Assembly (NCBI RefSeq): GCF_002018875.1
Contig: NZ_MVOL01000005.1
Coordinates: 434,001 to 498,000, forward strand
Reading direction: 5' to 3'
Length of the DNA stretch: 64,000 nucleotides
Origin: Pseudomonas sp. MF4836
GTDB taxonomy: Bacteria; Pseudomonadota; Gammaproteobacteria; Pseudomonadales; Pseudomonadaceae
Of the stretch, positions 24,553 through 32,805 are shown piece by piece (the first letter of the stretch is position 1; every line of letters begins with the position of its first letter). The notes beneath the pieces were generated by a model, which saw only the letters and a list, made by a program, of their open reading frames with translations, made no database searches and was not told where the DNA came from. The position numbers were made by a program, and so were the translations under genes.

Positions 24553-25767
24553 ATGGCCGACCAAGGTTCGCCGCGCCGCTTTGCGCGCATAGATCGACTC
24601 CCCCCCTATGTTTTCAATATCACTGCCGAGCTGAAGATGGCTGCGCGTCGGCGCGGCGAAGACATCATCGACTTGAGCATGGGTAACCCCGATGGCCCCA
24701 CGCCGCCGCATATCGTGGAAAAACTGGTCACCGTCGCCCAGCGCGAAGACACCCACGGCTACTCCACGTCCCGCGGCATTCCACGCCTGCGCCGGGCGAT
24801 TTCCCGCTGGTACAAGGATCGCTACGAGGTCGATATCGACCCCGAAGAAGAAGCCATCGTCACCATCGGTTCCAAGGAAGGCCTGGCGCACCTGATGCTG
24901 GCGACCCTGGACCAGGGCGACACGGTCCTGGTGCCCAACCCGAGCTACCCGATCCATATCTACGGCGCGGTGATTGCCGGGGCCCAGGTGCGTTCGGTGC
25001 CGCTGATTCCGGGGGTGGACTTTTTCGCCGAGCTGGAGCGGGCGATTCGCGGCTCCATCCCCAAGCCGAAAATGATGATCCTGGGCTTTCCGTCCAACCC
25101 CACCGCGCAGTGCGTGGAGCTCGACTTTTTCGAGCGGGTGATCGCCCTCGCCAAGCAGTACGACGTACTGGTGGTGCATGACCTGGCCTACGCCGACATT
25201 GTCTACGACGGCTGGAAAGCCCCGTCGATCATGCAGGTGCCGGGGGCCAAGGACATCGCGGTGGAGTTTTTCACCCTGTCCAAGAGCTACAACATGGCCG
25301 GCTGGCGTATCGGTTTCATGGTCGGCAACCCGGAGCTGGTCAACGCCCTGGCGCGGATCAAGAGCTACCACGACTACGGCACCTTCACCCCGTTGCAGGT
25401 GGCGGCGATTGCCGCGTTGGAAGGCGATCAACAGTGCGTCAAGGACATTGCCGAGCAGTATCGGCAGCGGCGCAATGTACTGGTCAAGGGCCTGCACGAA
25501 CTGGGCTGGATGGTCGAAAACCCGAAAGCCTCGATGTATGTCTGGGCCAAGATCCCTGAGGCCTATGCCCACCTGGGCTCCCTGGAATTCGCCAAGAAAC
25601 TGCTGGCCGAGGCCAAGGTCTGTGTCTCGCCGGGAGTAGGTTTCGGCGAATACGGCGATGACCATGTGCGCTTTGCCCTGATCGAGAACCAGGACCGTAT
25701 CCGCCAGGCGGTACGGGGTATTCGCGGCATGTTCCGCGCCGATGGCCTGGTCGGTAAAAGTACCTGA
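24553..25767 (+). CDS. alaC: Alanine transaminase AlaC
   Basis: 404 residues of aminotransferase fold type I. The catalytic lysine is Lys244 in [20 protein letters not shown]. Other family residues seen: [58 protein letters not shown] and [18 protein letters not shown]. AlaC makes alanine from pyruvate with glutamate as donor. It stands alone, followed by a strong hairpin terminator shared with the convergent gntP. Confidence 0.92.
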   Translation: MADQGSPRRFARIDRLPPYVFNITAELKMAARRRGEDIIDLSMGNPDGPTPPHIVEKLVTVAQREDTHGYSTSRGIPRLRRAISRWYKDRYEVDIDPEEEAIVTIGSKEGLAHLMLATLDQGDTVLVPNPSYPIHIYGAVIAGAQVRSVPLIPGVDFFAELERAIRGSIPKPKMMILGFPSNPTAQCVELDFFERVIALAKQYDVLVVHDLAYADIVYDGWKAPSIMQVPGAKDIAVEFFTLSKSYNMAGWRIGFMVGNPELVNALARIKSYHDYGTFTPLQVAAIAALEGDQQCVKDIAEQYRQRRNVLVKGLHELGWMVENPKASMYVWAKIPEAYAHLGSLEFAKKLLAEAKVCVSPGVGFGEYGDDHVRFALIENQDRIRQAVRGIRGMFRADGLVGKST

Positions 25768-25784
25768 GGCCTGAACCCCAGCCA

Positions 25785-25813
25785 CAAAAAAACCGCAGCG
25801 ATGCGGTTTTTTT
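25785..25813. terminator. Bidirectional terminator alaC / gntP
   Basis: ccgca-gcga-tgcgg (25793-25806) is flanked by seven A on the left and seven T on the right, so it can stop both alaC and the convergent gntP transcript. Confidence 0.85.
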
Positions 25814-25857
25814 ATGCCGGTGCAGCCACCACCCGGGGCAGTGGCCACCAGTGTGGT

Positions 25858-27210
25858 TTAGACCACCAGCGACAGCAGCAGGATAAAGATCAGGCCCACG
25901 ACCGAGAGGATGGTTTCCATCGCGGTCCAGGTCTTGAAGGTTTCGGCCACGGTCATGTTGAAGTACTGCTTGACCAACCAGAACCCGGCGTCATTGACGT
26001 GGGACAGGATCAACGAACCGGCACCGGTGGCCAGCACCAGCAGCTCACGGTTGACGCCCGGGATCATCCCCACCACCGGCACCACGATGCCCGCGCCAGT
26101 AATGGTGGCCACGGTCGCCGAACCGGTCGCAATGCGGATCACCGCGGCCACCAGCCAGGCCAGGAGGATCGGCGAAATCTGAGCGTTGACCGCCATATGC
26201 CCGATCACATCACCCACGCCGCTGGTCACCAGCATCTGCTTGAAGCCGCCACCGGCACCGATGATCAAAATGATCGCGGCGGTGGGTGCAAGGCTCGCAT
26301 CCAGCAACTTGAGAATGCGCTTGGAATCGATGCCCTGGCGCGCACCAAAGGTGTACAGCGACAGGAGCAAGGCCAGCAGCAGCGCCGAGATCGGGTGACC
26401 GATCATGTCCATCCAGGTACGGAAGAAGTTGCCATCCGGCAGGGCGACGTCGGCGAAGGTTTTCAGCAGCATCAGGAACACCGGCAACAGCACGGTCACC
26501 AGGGTGATGGCGAAGCTCGGCAGCTCGGCCGAATCCGGCTCGCGGGCCAGTTGGTCGACCAGTTCCTGGTTGGCGTGGCCCGGAATGTACTTGGCAATAA
26601 AGGTGCCGTAGATCGGACCGGCAATGATCGCCGTCGGCAACGCCACGATCAGGCCGTAGAGAATGGTTTTACCGATGTCGGCACCAAACACCCCGATCGC
26701 CAGCAACGGGCCAGGGTGCGGCGGCACCAGGCCGTGCACCGCGGACAGGCCGGCCAGCAGCGGGATGCCGATCTTGATGATCGATACACCGGTGCGCCGG
26801 GCCACGATAAACACCAGGGGAATCAGCAGCACAAAACCGATTTCAAAGAACAGCGGGATGCCCACCAGGAACGCGGCGAACATCATGGCCCACTGCACCT
26901 TGTCCTTGCCGAACGCCCGGATCAGGGTCTGGGCGATCTGATCCGCCCCGCCCGATTCGGCCATCATTTTGCCGAGCATGGTGCCCAGGGCAAGGATGAT
27001 GCCGACAAACCCGAGCACGCCACCGAAGCCGTCCTGAAACGCCTTGATGATGGTGCCGATGGGCATGCCGGAGGTCAGGCCGAGAAAGGCCGAGGCGATG
27101 ATCAGGGCAATGAACGGGTGCAGCTTGAACTGGGTAATCAGGACGATAAGCCCGATCACCGTGACCACTGCATCGAGCAGCAGGAACGTCTCGTGGGACA
27201 TGCCAAACAT
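25858..27210 (-). CDS. gntP: Gluconate permease, GntP family
   Basis: 450 residues with about twelve hydrophobic stretches. Family features include LHPFIALIIASAFLGLTSGMP, EIGFVLLIPLVFIVARRTG, GLVPPHPGPLLA and DAGFWLVKQYFNM. GntP proteins bring gluconate in with protons. Its ATG is preceded by CAGGAG and by an AACAACAACAA tract, the form recognised by Hfq/Crc. It follows gntK with an 82-base gap that holds a GntR-like site. Confidence 0.92.
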   Translation of the reverse strand: MFGMSHETFLLLDAVVTVIGLIVLITQFKLHPFIALIIASAFLGLTSGMPIGTIIKAFQDGFGGVLGFVGIILALGTMLGKMMAESGGADQIAQTLIRAFGKDKVQWAMMFAAFLVGIPLFFEIGFVLLIPLVFIVARRTGVSIIKIGIPLLAGLSAVHGLVPPHPGPLLAIGVFGADIGKTILYGLIVALPTAIIAGPIYGTFIAKYIPGHANQELVDQLAREPDSAELPSFAITLVTVLLPVFLMLLKTFADVALPDGNFFRTWMDMIGHPISALLLALLLSLYTFGARQGIDSKRILKLLDASLAPTAAIILIIGAGGGFKQMLVTSGVGDVIGHMAVNAQISPILLAWLVAAVIRIATGSATVATITGAGIVVPVVGMIPGVNRELLVLATGAGSLILSHVNDAGFWLVKQYFNMTVAETFKTWTAMETILSVVGLIFILLLSLVV

Positions 27211-27226
27211 TAGGGGTGTCTCCTGA

Positions 27227-27237
27227 TTGTTGTTGTT
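27227..27237 (-). promoter_or_regulatory. AANAANAA tract before gntP ribosome site (candidate Hfq/Crc site)
   Basis: On the coding strand this reads AACAACAACAA immediately upstream of TCAGGAG, inside the 5' leader of gntP. A-rich triplet repeats here are the known target of Hfq with Crc in pseudomonads and would block translation on preferred carbon sources. The site is inferred from pattern only. Confidence 0.6.
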
Positions 27238-27266
27238 ATTAAAGCGGGTAATTCGCCAGCCATCAG

Positions 27267-27280
27267 GACAGCGCTATCTA
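27267..27280. promoter_or_regulatory. GntR-like operator between gntK and gntP
   Basis: gacagcgctatcta is a variant of the gacagcgctacctt copies at 27845 and 27997. It sits 57 bases before the gntP start and may control an internal gntP promoter. Confidence 0.6.
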
Positions 27281-27292
27281 TTGAGATCGAAT

Positions 27293-27826
27293 TCATACCG
27301 CAAGTTTCAAACCGTGTTCCAGCCACCAGTGGTGGGCTTGATCGGCCAGCTCGTCGACGCTGTGGTTCGACGCATCCAGGGCCAGGGTCAGGGCCTCGCC
27401 TACCGGCGATTCGAGGGTGGCGAACTGGCTGTCGATCAGGGTCGAGGGCATGAAGTGGCCAGGGCGATGGGATACCCGGTCAGCCGCCACTTCGGGCGTC
27501 AGCTCGAGGAATACAAACCCCAGGCCCGGCGTGGCGCTGCGCAGGCGATCGCGGTATTTGCGTTTGAGCGCCGAACAGGTCAGCACCGGTATCTGACCGG
27601 CGGCCAGGGCGCGGCGCAACTCATCGCACAGGCTGTCGAGCCAGCCGGCACGGTCGTCGTCGTCCAGGGGAATGCCGGCGCTCATCTTGGCGATGTTGGC
27701 GGCCGGGTGGAACGTATCGCCTTCAATGGCCGTGGCGCCGCTGTGCCGGCACAAGGCCTCACTGACACTGGACTTGCCGCAGCCGGCAACGCCCATGATG
27801 ACCAGGGCGGTGATGGGTTGACTCAT
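27293..27826 (-). CDS. gntK: Gluconokinase
   Basis: 177 residues from ATG 27826. The P-loop is GVAGCGKSS at about 12-20. Other GntK features: GDTFHPAANIAKMSAGIPLDDDDRAGWLDSL and VLTCSALKRKYRDRLR, then FVFLELTPEVAADRVSHRPGHFMPSTLIDSQFATLE. It phosphorylates gluconate to 6-phosphogluconate, which feeds the Entner-Doudoroff route completed by eda at 51.5 kb. An operator copy lies 19 bases upstream of its ATG. Confidence 0.95.
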   Translation of the reverse strand: MSQPITALVIMGVAGCGKSSVSEALCRHSGATAIEGDTFHPAANIAKMSAGIPLDDDDRAGWLDSLCDELRRALAAGQIPVLTCSALKRKYRDRLRSATPGLGFVFLELTPEVAADRVSHRPGHFMPSTLIDSQFATLESPVGEALTLALDASNHSVDELADQAHHWWLEHGLKLAV

Positions 27827-27844
27827 GTAACACCTCAACACGCA

Positions 27845-27858
27845 GACAGCGCTACCTT
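27845..27858. promoter_or_regulatory. GntR-like operator upstream of gntK
   Basis: gacagcgctacctt, an exact copy of the unit at 27997-28010. Read on the minus strand it is aaggtagcgctgtc, containing the AAG-N-TAGCGCT core I recall for Pseudomonas GntR. Confidence 0.68.
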
Positions 27859-27996
27859 CGCTCTTGGAAACTCTAGTGCAAAAATAGTTTCTGCCGACGC
27901 CTTCTTGTCATTTTTGTGGGTTGCCGCGTATATAGGCCCCGAAACCAAAGAGCGCAGGTCAGGCAACCCGCGCTCACACATTTGCAGCTGTTTCGA

Positions 27997-28010
27997 GACA
28001 GCGCTACCTT
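27997..28010. promoter_or_regulatory. GntR-like operator upstream of gntR
   Basis: gacagcgctacctt, extended by agt on the right, so the minus strand reads actaaggtagcgct and fits AC-N-AAG-N-TAGCGCT completely. It is 32 bases before the gntR ATG, consistent with autorepression. Confidence 0.72.
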
Positions 28011-28042
28011 AGTGACTTGAATTTTGTTTGGCAAGCCGTCTG

Positions 28043-29074
28043 ATGACCACTCACAAGAACGATAAAAATACCCGTACCACGGGACGCCCGACCCTCAATG
28101 AAGTGGCGCGCCTGGCCGGGGTCAGCCCGATCACCGCGTCGCGCGCCCTGCGTGGCATCAGCAGCGTGGCCGCTGAGCTGGTGGAAAAAGTCCAGCAGGC
28201 CGCCCTGGAACTCAACTATGTGGTCAACTCCGCCGCCCGCGCCCTGGCCTCGGCCCAGGGCCATTCGGTGGTGGTGCTGGTGCCCTCGTTGTCCAACCTG
28301 CTGTTTATCGAAACCCTGGAAGCCATCCATCAGGTGCTGCGTCCCAAGGGCTTCGAAGTGCTGATCGGCAACTACCACTATTCCCGCGACGAAGAAGAAA
28401 ATCTGCTGCGCAACTACCTGGCCTATCAGCCTCGGGGCCTGTTGCTGACCGGCTTCGACCGCACCGAGAGTGCTCGCCGGATGATCGAGGCGAACAATAT
28501 TCCGTGCGTGTACATGATGGAACTGGACCCCGGCGCCGGCCTGAACTGCGTCGGCTTCTCGCAATTGAACGCAGGCGAAACCGCTGCCGAACACCTGCTG
28601 TCCCGTGGTCGCAAGCGCCTGGCCTATATCGGCGCCCAGCTGGATCAACGCACCCTGCTGCGCGGCGAAGGCTTTCGTCGGGCCCTGCAAAAAGCCGGCT
28701 TGTATGACCCGGACCTCGAACTGCTGACCCCGCGCCCGTCCTCCGTGGGCCTGGGCGGCGAGCTGTTTATGCAGATGATGCACAGCCACCCCCAGGTGGA
28801 CGCGATCTTCTTCGGCAACGACGACCTGGCCCAGGGCGCGCTGCTCGAAGCCCTGCGTCACGGGATCAAGGTGCCGCAACAGGTGGCGATCCTGGGGTTC
28901 AACGACCTGCCCTCCTCGGAGCACATGGTGCCGCGCCTGAGCAGCATCAGCACCCCGCGCGAAGCCATCGGCCGCCGCGCCGCGGAGCAGATGCTGACCC
29001 TGATGGCCGGCAATACCGTGGCCAAGCCGGTGGTGGACATGGGGTTCGAGTTGCGGGTGCGGGAAAGTACCTAA
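28043..29074 (+). CDS. gntR: GntR gluconate repressor (LacI family)
   Basis: 343 residues. The LacI-type HTH is at about 17-40 (TLNEVARLAGVSPITASRALRGISSV), the hinge follows (AARALASAQ), and a periplasmic-binding-like sugar domain fills the rest (VVVLVPSLSNLLFIETLEAI to GRRAAEQMLTLMAG). The context, divergent from gntK-gntP, identifies it as GntR, which is released from DNA by gluconate or 6-phosphogluconate. ATG 28043 is chosen over TTG 28028. Confidence 0.92.
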   Translation: MTTHKNDKNTRTTGRPTLNEVARLAGVSPITASRALRGISSVAAELVEKVQQAALELNYVVNSAARALASAQGHSVVVLVPSLSNLLFIETLEAIHQVLRPKGFEVLIGNYHYSRDEEENLLRNYLAYQPRGLLLTGFDRTESARRMIEANNIPCVYMMELDPGAGLNCVGFSQLNAGETAAEHLLSRGRKRLAYIGAQLDQRTLLRGEGFRRALQKAGLYDPDLELLTPRPSSVGLGGELFMQMMHSHPQVDAIFFGNDDLAQGALLEALRHGIKVPQQVAILGFNDLPSSEHMVPRLSSISTPREAIGRRAAEQMLTLMAGNTVAKPVVDMGFELRVREST

Positions 29075-29087
29075 GCGCTGTCATCCC

Positions 29088-29996
29088 TCAGTGTGGCGAG
29101 TGGTCGAGCGCCGGATCCTCACCACTCATCAATTGCACAAACGCCAGAGCCGCCTTTTGCAGCGGCTGGTTTTTCAGCCATACCGCGTGCACCGGCAGCA
29201 GCAAGCCGTTCTCGATGTTCTTGAACCTCAGGCGCTTGAGCCGGCCGGACGCCAGCAGGGGTTCGATCACCGACAGCGCAAAATTGCCCCAGCCCAGGCC
29301 GGACTCGACCATATCCAGGGCCATGGCCAGGCTGTCGGTGCGCCAGAACGACTCGCCCACCAGTGCCCGACCATCGCTGATCGGCAAGTCCCGGCTGGCC
29401 ACCACCACCTGCCGTGACTTGATCAGTTCTTCCAGGTACAGCGGCTCGTCCGGGCCGGCGAAGGGTGAATGCCGGGCCGAGACGCAGGCCGTCATGTGCT
29501 CGCTGCCGACGAACTGGAAAAACTGCCGCGCACTCACTCCCAGCTCGGCGAACGCCACCCCGACGCTGACCCTCCCGCTGTGCAAAAGCTGCAGCACGTC
29601 ATCCTGGGGCGCGGTCAGCACTTCGACATCCAGCAACGGGTAGCGCTCGGCAATCAGCTTGATCGCCGCCAGCACCCGGCGCTTGTCCAGGTCATCCACC
29701 ACAGCGATGGACAGACGGCTTTCCAACCCCAGGGACAGCTCGATGGCATGCACCTGCAATTGCCTGAGCTGGTCGGCGATCAACCGCGCATGGGGTGCCA
29801 GCGTCAAGGCTTGGGGCGTCGGCACCGGCTCGCGGTGGCTGCGATCGAACAAGGCATAACCGAGCTCGGCCTCAAGGTTGGCGATGCCCATGCTCACGGC
29901 CGAAGGCACCTTGCCCAGGGACCGGGCAGCGGCGGAAAACGAGCCGCGCTCAAGCACGGCGAGAAACAACTGGATGCTGTCACTGGAGAAATTCAT
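29088..29996 (-). CDS. LysR family regulator divergent from PACE copy 2
   Basis: 302 residues. HTH FLAVLERGSFSAAARSLGKVPSAVSMGIANLE (about 10-42), then RLSIAVVDDLDKRRVLAAI, and a LysR effector domain with GLGWGNFALSVIEPLLASG. The layout and the GSFSAAAR(K/S)LGK segment match the regulator at 18042. It diverges from the PACE copy 2 gene with a 133-base promoter gap. Confidence 0.9.
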   Translation of the reverse strand: MNFSSDSIQLFLAVLERGSFSAAARSLGKVPSAVSMGIANLEAELGYALFDRSHREPVPTPQALTLAPHARLIADQLRQLQVHAIELSLGLESRLSIAVVDDLDKRRVLAAIKLIAERYPLLDVEVLTAPQDDVLQLLHSGRVSVGVAFAELGVSARQFFQFVGSEHMTACVSARHSPFAGPDEPLYLEELIKSRQVVVASRDLPISDGRALVGESFWRTDSLAMALDMVESGLGWGNFALSVIEPLLASGRLKRLRFKNIENGLLLPVHAVWLKNQPLQKAALAFVQLMSGEDPALDHSPH

Positions 29997-30009
29997 CGAC
30001 GCAACCTAT

Positions 30010-30044
30010 CAGAAAAACTGAAAGCTACTGACTTTTTCTGTCAG
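30010..30044. promoter_or_regulatory. Inverted repeat in the LysR-PACE copy 2 promoter gap
   Basis: cagaaaaa (30010-30017) pairs with tttttctg (30033-30040), and ctgac/gtcag at 30028-30044 adds an inner dyad. It fits a LysR operator for the divergent genes. Confidence 0.5.
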
Positions 30045-30129
30045 GCATATTGAAGCTATCTTTTGCGCCCTTCGCCAGCCACCCGTAGCCAACAGGCTGG
30101 CCTGATGCATTTGAAACAGAGGAAAAACC

Positions 30130-30576
30130 ATGCAAGGCGTGAAACGCAAACTGGTGTATGTGGCGTTGTTCGAAGTGTTCGGCATGACCTTCTCGGCCCT
30201 CGGCCTAGCCCTGCTGTCCGGCACCTCGCCCCACAGCACAGGGCCCCTGGCGGTGGTCATCACCAGCATCGCCGTGACCTGGAACTTCATCTACACCAGC
30301 CTGTTCGAGCGCTGGGAAAGTCGCCAGCCATCCCGTACGCGTACGGTCAAACGGCGCATTGCCCACGCCGTGGGGTTCCAATTGACGTTGATCGTGTTCC
30401 TGATCCCGTTGATCGCCTGGTGGATGAACATCAGCCTGGCGCAAGCATTCCTGCTCGACCTGGCGTTGATCCTGTTTATCCCGTGCTACGCCTTTGCCTT
30501 CAACTGGCTGTTCGATCGGGTGTTTGGCCTGCCCACCTCGGCCCTGCCGGACCCGACACCCCAGCAGGCCAGCTGA
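30130..30576 (+). CDS. PACE family efflux transporter, copy 2
   Basis: 148 residues with the same two-plus-two helix plan as copy 1: KRKLVYVALFEVFGMTFSALGLALL, VVITSIAVTWNFIYTSLFERWES, RIAHAVGFQLTLIVFLIPLIAWWMNI and FLLDLALILFIPCYAFAFNWLFDRVFG. AGAGGA precedes the ATG. It should export biocides or polyamine-like compounds with protons. The conserved SLxQAxLLD and IPLIAWW elements are shared with copy 1 at 17.5 kb. Confidence 0.88.
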   Translation: MQGVKRKLVYVALFEVFGMTFSALGLALLSGTSPHSTGPLAVVITSIAVTWNFIYTSLFERWESRQPSRTRTVKRRIAHAVGFQLTLIVFLIPLIAWWMNISLAQAFLLDLALILFIPCYAFAFNWLFDRVFGLPTSALPDPTPQQAS

Positions 30577-30653
30577 AGCGCAACCGTTAGCAACAGACAA
30601 CAGCGCTCCGACGCTGGTAAATTCCGGGAGCCACGCACTGCCAAGGACGCGTT

Positions 30654-31274
30654 ATGGGTTCCCGCAAGATTCTCGGTAAAGCCTCATCGATCAATGTCAG
30701 GAAAGTCCTGTGGACCTGCTCTGAGCTGGATCTTTCATACGAACGTGAAGACTGGGGCAGCGGCTTTCAATCGACCCAAAGCCCGCAGTTTCTTCAGCTC
30801 AATCCCAACGCCCAGGTGCCGGTGCTGATCGATGACGCCGGCGCGTTGTGGGAATCCAACACCATTTGCCGCTACCTGGCGCACCACAGCGACCTGCTGC
30901 CCGGGGAGCCACGCGCCCGGGCCATGGTCGAGCAATGGATGGACTGGCAAGCCACCGAGCTCAATCCGGCCTGGAGCTACGCCTTCGTCGCCCTGGTGCG
31001 GCAGAACCCGGAATACCAGGATCCGCAGCGGATCACTGCCGGCATTCAAGGCTGGAACAGCAAGATGGCGATTCTTGAACAACAACTGGCGGCCACCGGG
31101 GCTTATGTCACGGGCGCGCACTTCAGCCTGGCCGATATCGTGCTCGGGCTGTCGGTCAATCGCTGGCTGATGACGCCCATGACCCGCCCCGACTACCCCG
31201 CGGTCATGGCGTATTACGAACGTCTCGGGCAACGCCCGGGTTTCCGGCTCCATGGCTGCAACGGCATCCCGTAA
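30654..31274 (+). CDS. Glutathione S-transferase family protein
   Basis: 206 residues. The N-terminal thioredoxin-like domain starts GKASSINVRKVLWTCSELDLSYERED, with PNAQVPVLIDDAGALWESNTICRYLAHHS (the cis-Pro and ES glutathione-binding residues), then a helical C-terminal domain with FSLADIVLGLSVNRWLM. The Ser/Asn near residue 12-14 would activate glutathione. The substrate is unknown. Confidence 0.9.
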   Translation: MGSRKILGKASSINVRKVLWTCSELDLSYEREDWGSGFQSTQSPQFLQLNPNAQVPVLIDDAGALWESNTICRYLAHHSDLLPGEPRARAMVEQWMDWQATELNPAWSYAFVALVRQNPEYQDPQRITAGIQGWNSKMAILEQQLAATGAYVTGAHFSLADIVLGLSVNRWLMTPMTRPDYPAVMAYYERLGQRPGFRLHGCNGIP

Positions 31275-31315
31275 AGCGGCGCAGCCCCCTCGCAAAACCA
31301 CAAAAAGAGACTTTC

Positions 31316-32059
31316 ATGAACGGACTCAACGTACTGCTGACAGGTGCCTGCGGCAGGATTGGCAAAACCTTTTTCCAGGCCTCCCGCGAGCGCTACCGCT
31401 TCACCCTCACCGATCGCATCGAAGCGGATTTCGAGGTCGCGGCACCCCACCGCTTCCTGCGCCTGGACCTGACCGATCCCCAGGCCATCGGGTCGCTGCT
31501 GGAGGGCATCGACGTGATCGTGCACCTGGCCGGCATCCCCCACGCCACGGCGTCCTTCGACGAGTTGCTGCCCAACAATATCCTGGCCACCACCTACCTC
31601 TTCGAAGCGGCGGTGGCCGCCGGCTGCAAGCGCGTGGTGTTCGCCAGCAGTGCACAAACCATCGAAGGCTACCCGGTGGACCGCCAGATCACTCCGGGCA
31701 TGCCGGTGATGCCGGCCAACCTGTATGGCGTCAGCAAATGCTACGGCGAAGCGCTGTGTGCCTTTTATTCAGCCAAGCGCGGTTTGTCGTGCATTGCCCT
31801 GCGCATCGGCGCTTTCGAGTTCCCCGAACACCACGAGCTGACCACCACCCGTGACTTGAGCGCCTGGTTGAGCCCGCGGGACGCGGTGCAGCTGCTGCAA
31901 CGTTCGGTAGAAACTCCGGGGGTTCAGCACTTGATCGGTCATGGCATCTCCAACAACCGCTTCAAGCGCCTGGACCTCAGCGAGACCACCCGGGTCCTCG
32001 GTTATCAGCCGCAGGATGATGCCTTTGCCGAAGACTTCGGAATCGGCATCAGCTACTGA
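31316..32059 (+). CDS. NAD-dependent epimerase/dehydratase, uronate dehydrogenase-like
   Basis: 247 residues of the extended short-chain dehydrogenase fold: nucleotide loop LLTGACGRIGKTF (about 7-19), LDLTDPQAIGSLLEGIDVIVHLAGIP, catalytic SS and YGVSKCYGE (Tyr and Lys about four apart), then LRIGAFEF. The small size and the GIPHATASFDELLPNNILATTYLFEAA segment resemble uronate dehydrogenases, which oxidise galacturonate or glucuronate. The substrate is not certain. It follows a GST gene by 41 bases, possibly cotranscribed. Confidence 0.8.
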   Translation: MNGLNVLLTGACGRIGKTFFQASRERYRFTLTDRIEADFEVAAPHRFLRLDLTDPQAIGSLLEGIDVIVHLAGIPHATASFDELLPNNILATTYLFEAAVAAGCKRVVFASSAQTIEGYPVDRQITPGMPVMPANLYGVSKCYGEALCAFYSAKRGLSCIALRIGAFEFPEHHELTTTRDLSAWLSPRDAVQLLQRSVETPGVQHLIGHGISNNRFKRLDLSETTRVLGYQPQDDAFAEDFGIGISY

Positions 32060-32236
32060 CCACCTGCACGCGGCGGCCATTGCCCCTGGCAGCTGCCGCA
32101 AAGCGGCAAGGCTTGTCCGCCCTGGCCCTGGCCAGGACCGCGAAAGTCACACAAGCCCTTGATATATAAGGACTGGGTTTATCGGTATGTAAATTGCTTG
32201 TTACCCAGCATAGCCATTACCACCAGGTGCCCAATC

Positions 32237-32746
32237 ATGTTGGTCAACGCACAGAAAGATATCGCGGTGCAGCCCACCCAGCGATCCGATATGGACCCGA
32301 CCACGGCTGCCGCCAGCGCTCTTTACAGCGGCATGATGCAAAACGTGCAGAACGCCGCGACGTTCCAGGCCTCCCAGGCCACGCAACAGGCCAGCAACAC
32401 CGTGACCGACAATGTCGACGCGGCGTTCGCCAAGACCCGCGTACTGCTGCAGGCCACCCCGCCGACCACCACCACGCCTGAAGCCACCACCGCGACCCAA
32501 AGCGCCGCGATGACCGACTTCAAGGACTACATGAGCAAAAGCCCCGAGCAGCGGATGCGCGACAGCATCCTCAAGGAACTGGGCATCACCGAAGACGACA
32601 TAAAGAGCATGCCACCGGAGCAGCAACTGGCCATCGGCAAGGAAATTGCCCAGCGCATCGAAGACAAGATGAAGCTGGCGCAGACCGAGAAAGCCGAGAG
32701 CGTGACCACGCCGCAAGTCGCGGACAAGTTTCTCGCTGCGCTGTAA
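32237..32746 (+). CDS. Hypothetical protein, Thr/Gln/Ala-rich
   Basis: 169 residues, no signal or membrane segment. The N-terminal half is low-complexity (AAASALYSGMMQNVQNAATF, QASNTVTDNVDAAFAKTRVLL, then TTTTPEATTAT). The C-terminal half is more ordered and helical: FKDYMSKSPEQRMRDSILKELGITEDDIKSMPPEQQLAIGKEIAQRIEDKM. The frame opens upstream, but ATG 32237 has AGGTG before it and begins MLVNAQKDIAV. A terminator follows. I recognise no family, and a link to the adjacent convergent chemoreceptor is only positional. Confidence 0.6.
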   Translation: MLVNAQKDIAVQPTQRSDMDPTTAAASALYSGMMQNVQNAATFQASQATQQASNTVTDNVDAAFAKTRVLLQATPPTTTTPEATTATQSAAMTDFKDYMSKSPEQRMRDSILKELGITEDDIKSMPPEQQLAIGKEIAQRIEDKMKLAQTEKAESVTTPQVADKFLAAL

Positions 32747-32760
32747 TAGTCGCTGCATTG

Positions 32761-32791
32761 AAAAAGGGTTCCCTCGGGAACCCTTTTTTTG
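32761..32791. terminator. Terminator after the 32.2 kb hypothetical gene
   Basis: gggttcc (32766-32772) pairs with ggaaccc (32777-32783) around ctcg, with T7 on the right and A5 on the left. It can stop both the hypothetical gene and the convergent chemoreceptor transcript. Confidence 0.88.
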
Positions 32792-32805
32792 TATGCCGCC
32801 GCTGG

